Origin: an uncultured Maritalea sp. | Lineage (GTDB): Bacteria > Pseudomonadota > Alphaproteobacteria > Rhizobiales > Devosiaceae | NCBI GenBank assembly: GCA_913055925.1 | Contig: CAJXLH010000030.1 | Location: 1 to 15,006 of the forward strand | Direction of reading: 5' to 3' | Length of the DNA: 15,006 nucleotides | Shown: positions 14,992 through 15,006 of the stretch, piece after piece | Layout of the letters: every line of letters starts with the position of its first letter | Numbering within the stretch: the stretch's first letter is position 1 | Position numbers and translations under genes: made by a program | Notes under the pieces: model-generated | What the model was told of the DNA's origin: nothing | Databases searched by the model: none | What the model saw: only the letters and a program-made list of their open reading frames with translations

Positions 14992-15006
14992 CTAAGCAAC
15001 GCCGCC
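14992..15006 (-). CDS. nuoH: Possible last codons of nuoH (partial, runs off right edge)
   Basis: In one minus-strand frame the window edge reads Gly-Gly-Val-Ala followed by a TAG stop at 14992-14994, 15 bases before the nuoI start. nuoH precedes nuoI in nearly all such operons, so this is the expected place for its 3' end. Five codons cannot identify a protein; the call rests only on position. Confidence 0.3.
   Translation of the reverse strand, partial: GGVA

Noticed and set aside
1..15006. Mobile elements, CRISPR arrays, tRNA/rRNA genes, defence or biosynthetic clusters
   Set aside because: I saw no transposase, phage gene, regularly spaced repeat array, tRNA-like fold or unusual gene cluster. 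The coding content is housekeeping.

Overview
The window looks like a chromosomal housekeeping segment of an alphaproteobacterium, most likely of the order Hyphomicrobiales (Rhizobiales). The evidence is gene order and protein type: the nuo operon running into birA, RNase J, DUF1467, a short proline--tRNA ligase without the large editing insertion, lolC, lolD and dnaE is, from memory, a familiar rhizobial arrangement. Base composition is moderate over most of the window. I do not assign a genus. Every protein gene I can support is on the minus strand, so transcription runs from the right end to the left.

Region 1 (15006 to 5809) is one tightly packed gene series: perhaps the last codons of nuoH, then nuoI, nuoJ, nuoK, nuoL, nuoM, nuoN, birA, rnj and a DUF1467 membrane protein. 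Gaps are 0 to 22 bases, nuoL and nuoM overlap by 4 bases, and nuoN and birA abut. The nuo genes encode the distal iron-sulfur subunit and the proton-pumping membrane arm of respiratory complex I. BirA attaches biotin to carboxylases, and RNase J processes and degrades RNA.

Region 2 (5808 to 5421) is the only long non-coding gap between the two gene series. It holds a strong intrinsic terminator and an upstream fold, both pointing to an unrecognised small RNA on the plus strand. It also has three palindromic candidate operators on the side that would contain the divergent proS and RNA promoters.

Region 3 (5420 to 2015) holds proS, lolC and lolD. The gap between proS and lolC is 3 bases, and lolC and lolD overlap by 8, so this is probably one operon. 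LolC and LolD form the ABC transporter core that extracts lipoproteins from the inner membrane.

Region 4 (2014 to 1) has a good sigma70-type promoter overlapped by 13-base direct repeats 21 bases apart, a 35-residue single-helix membrane protein with an excellent ribosome binding site, a hairpin across its stop codon, and the 5' two-fifths or so of dnaE, which runs off the left edge. Within dnaE, composition changes sharply near position 360 (about 67% GC to the left, about 54% to the right) although the reading frame stays intact. This looks like a recombination or assembly junction.

I see no mobile element, CRISPR array, tRNA, rRNA, defence island or obviously new multi-gene system. The observations most worth checking are the dnaE composition break, the plus-strand RNA candidate and the microprotein unit upstream of dnaE.
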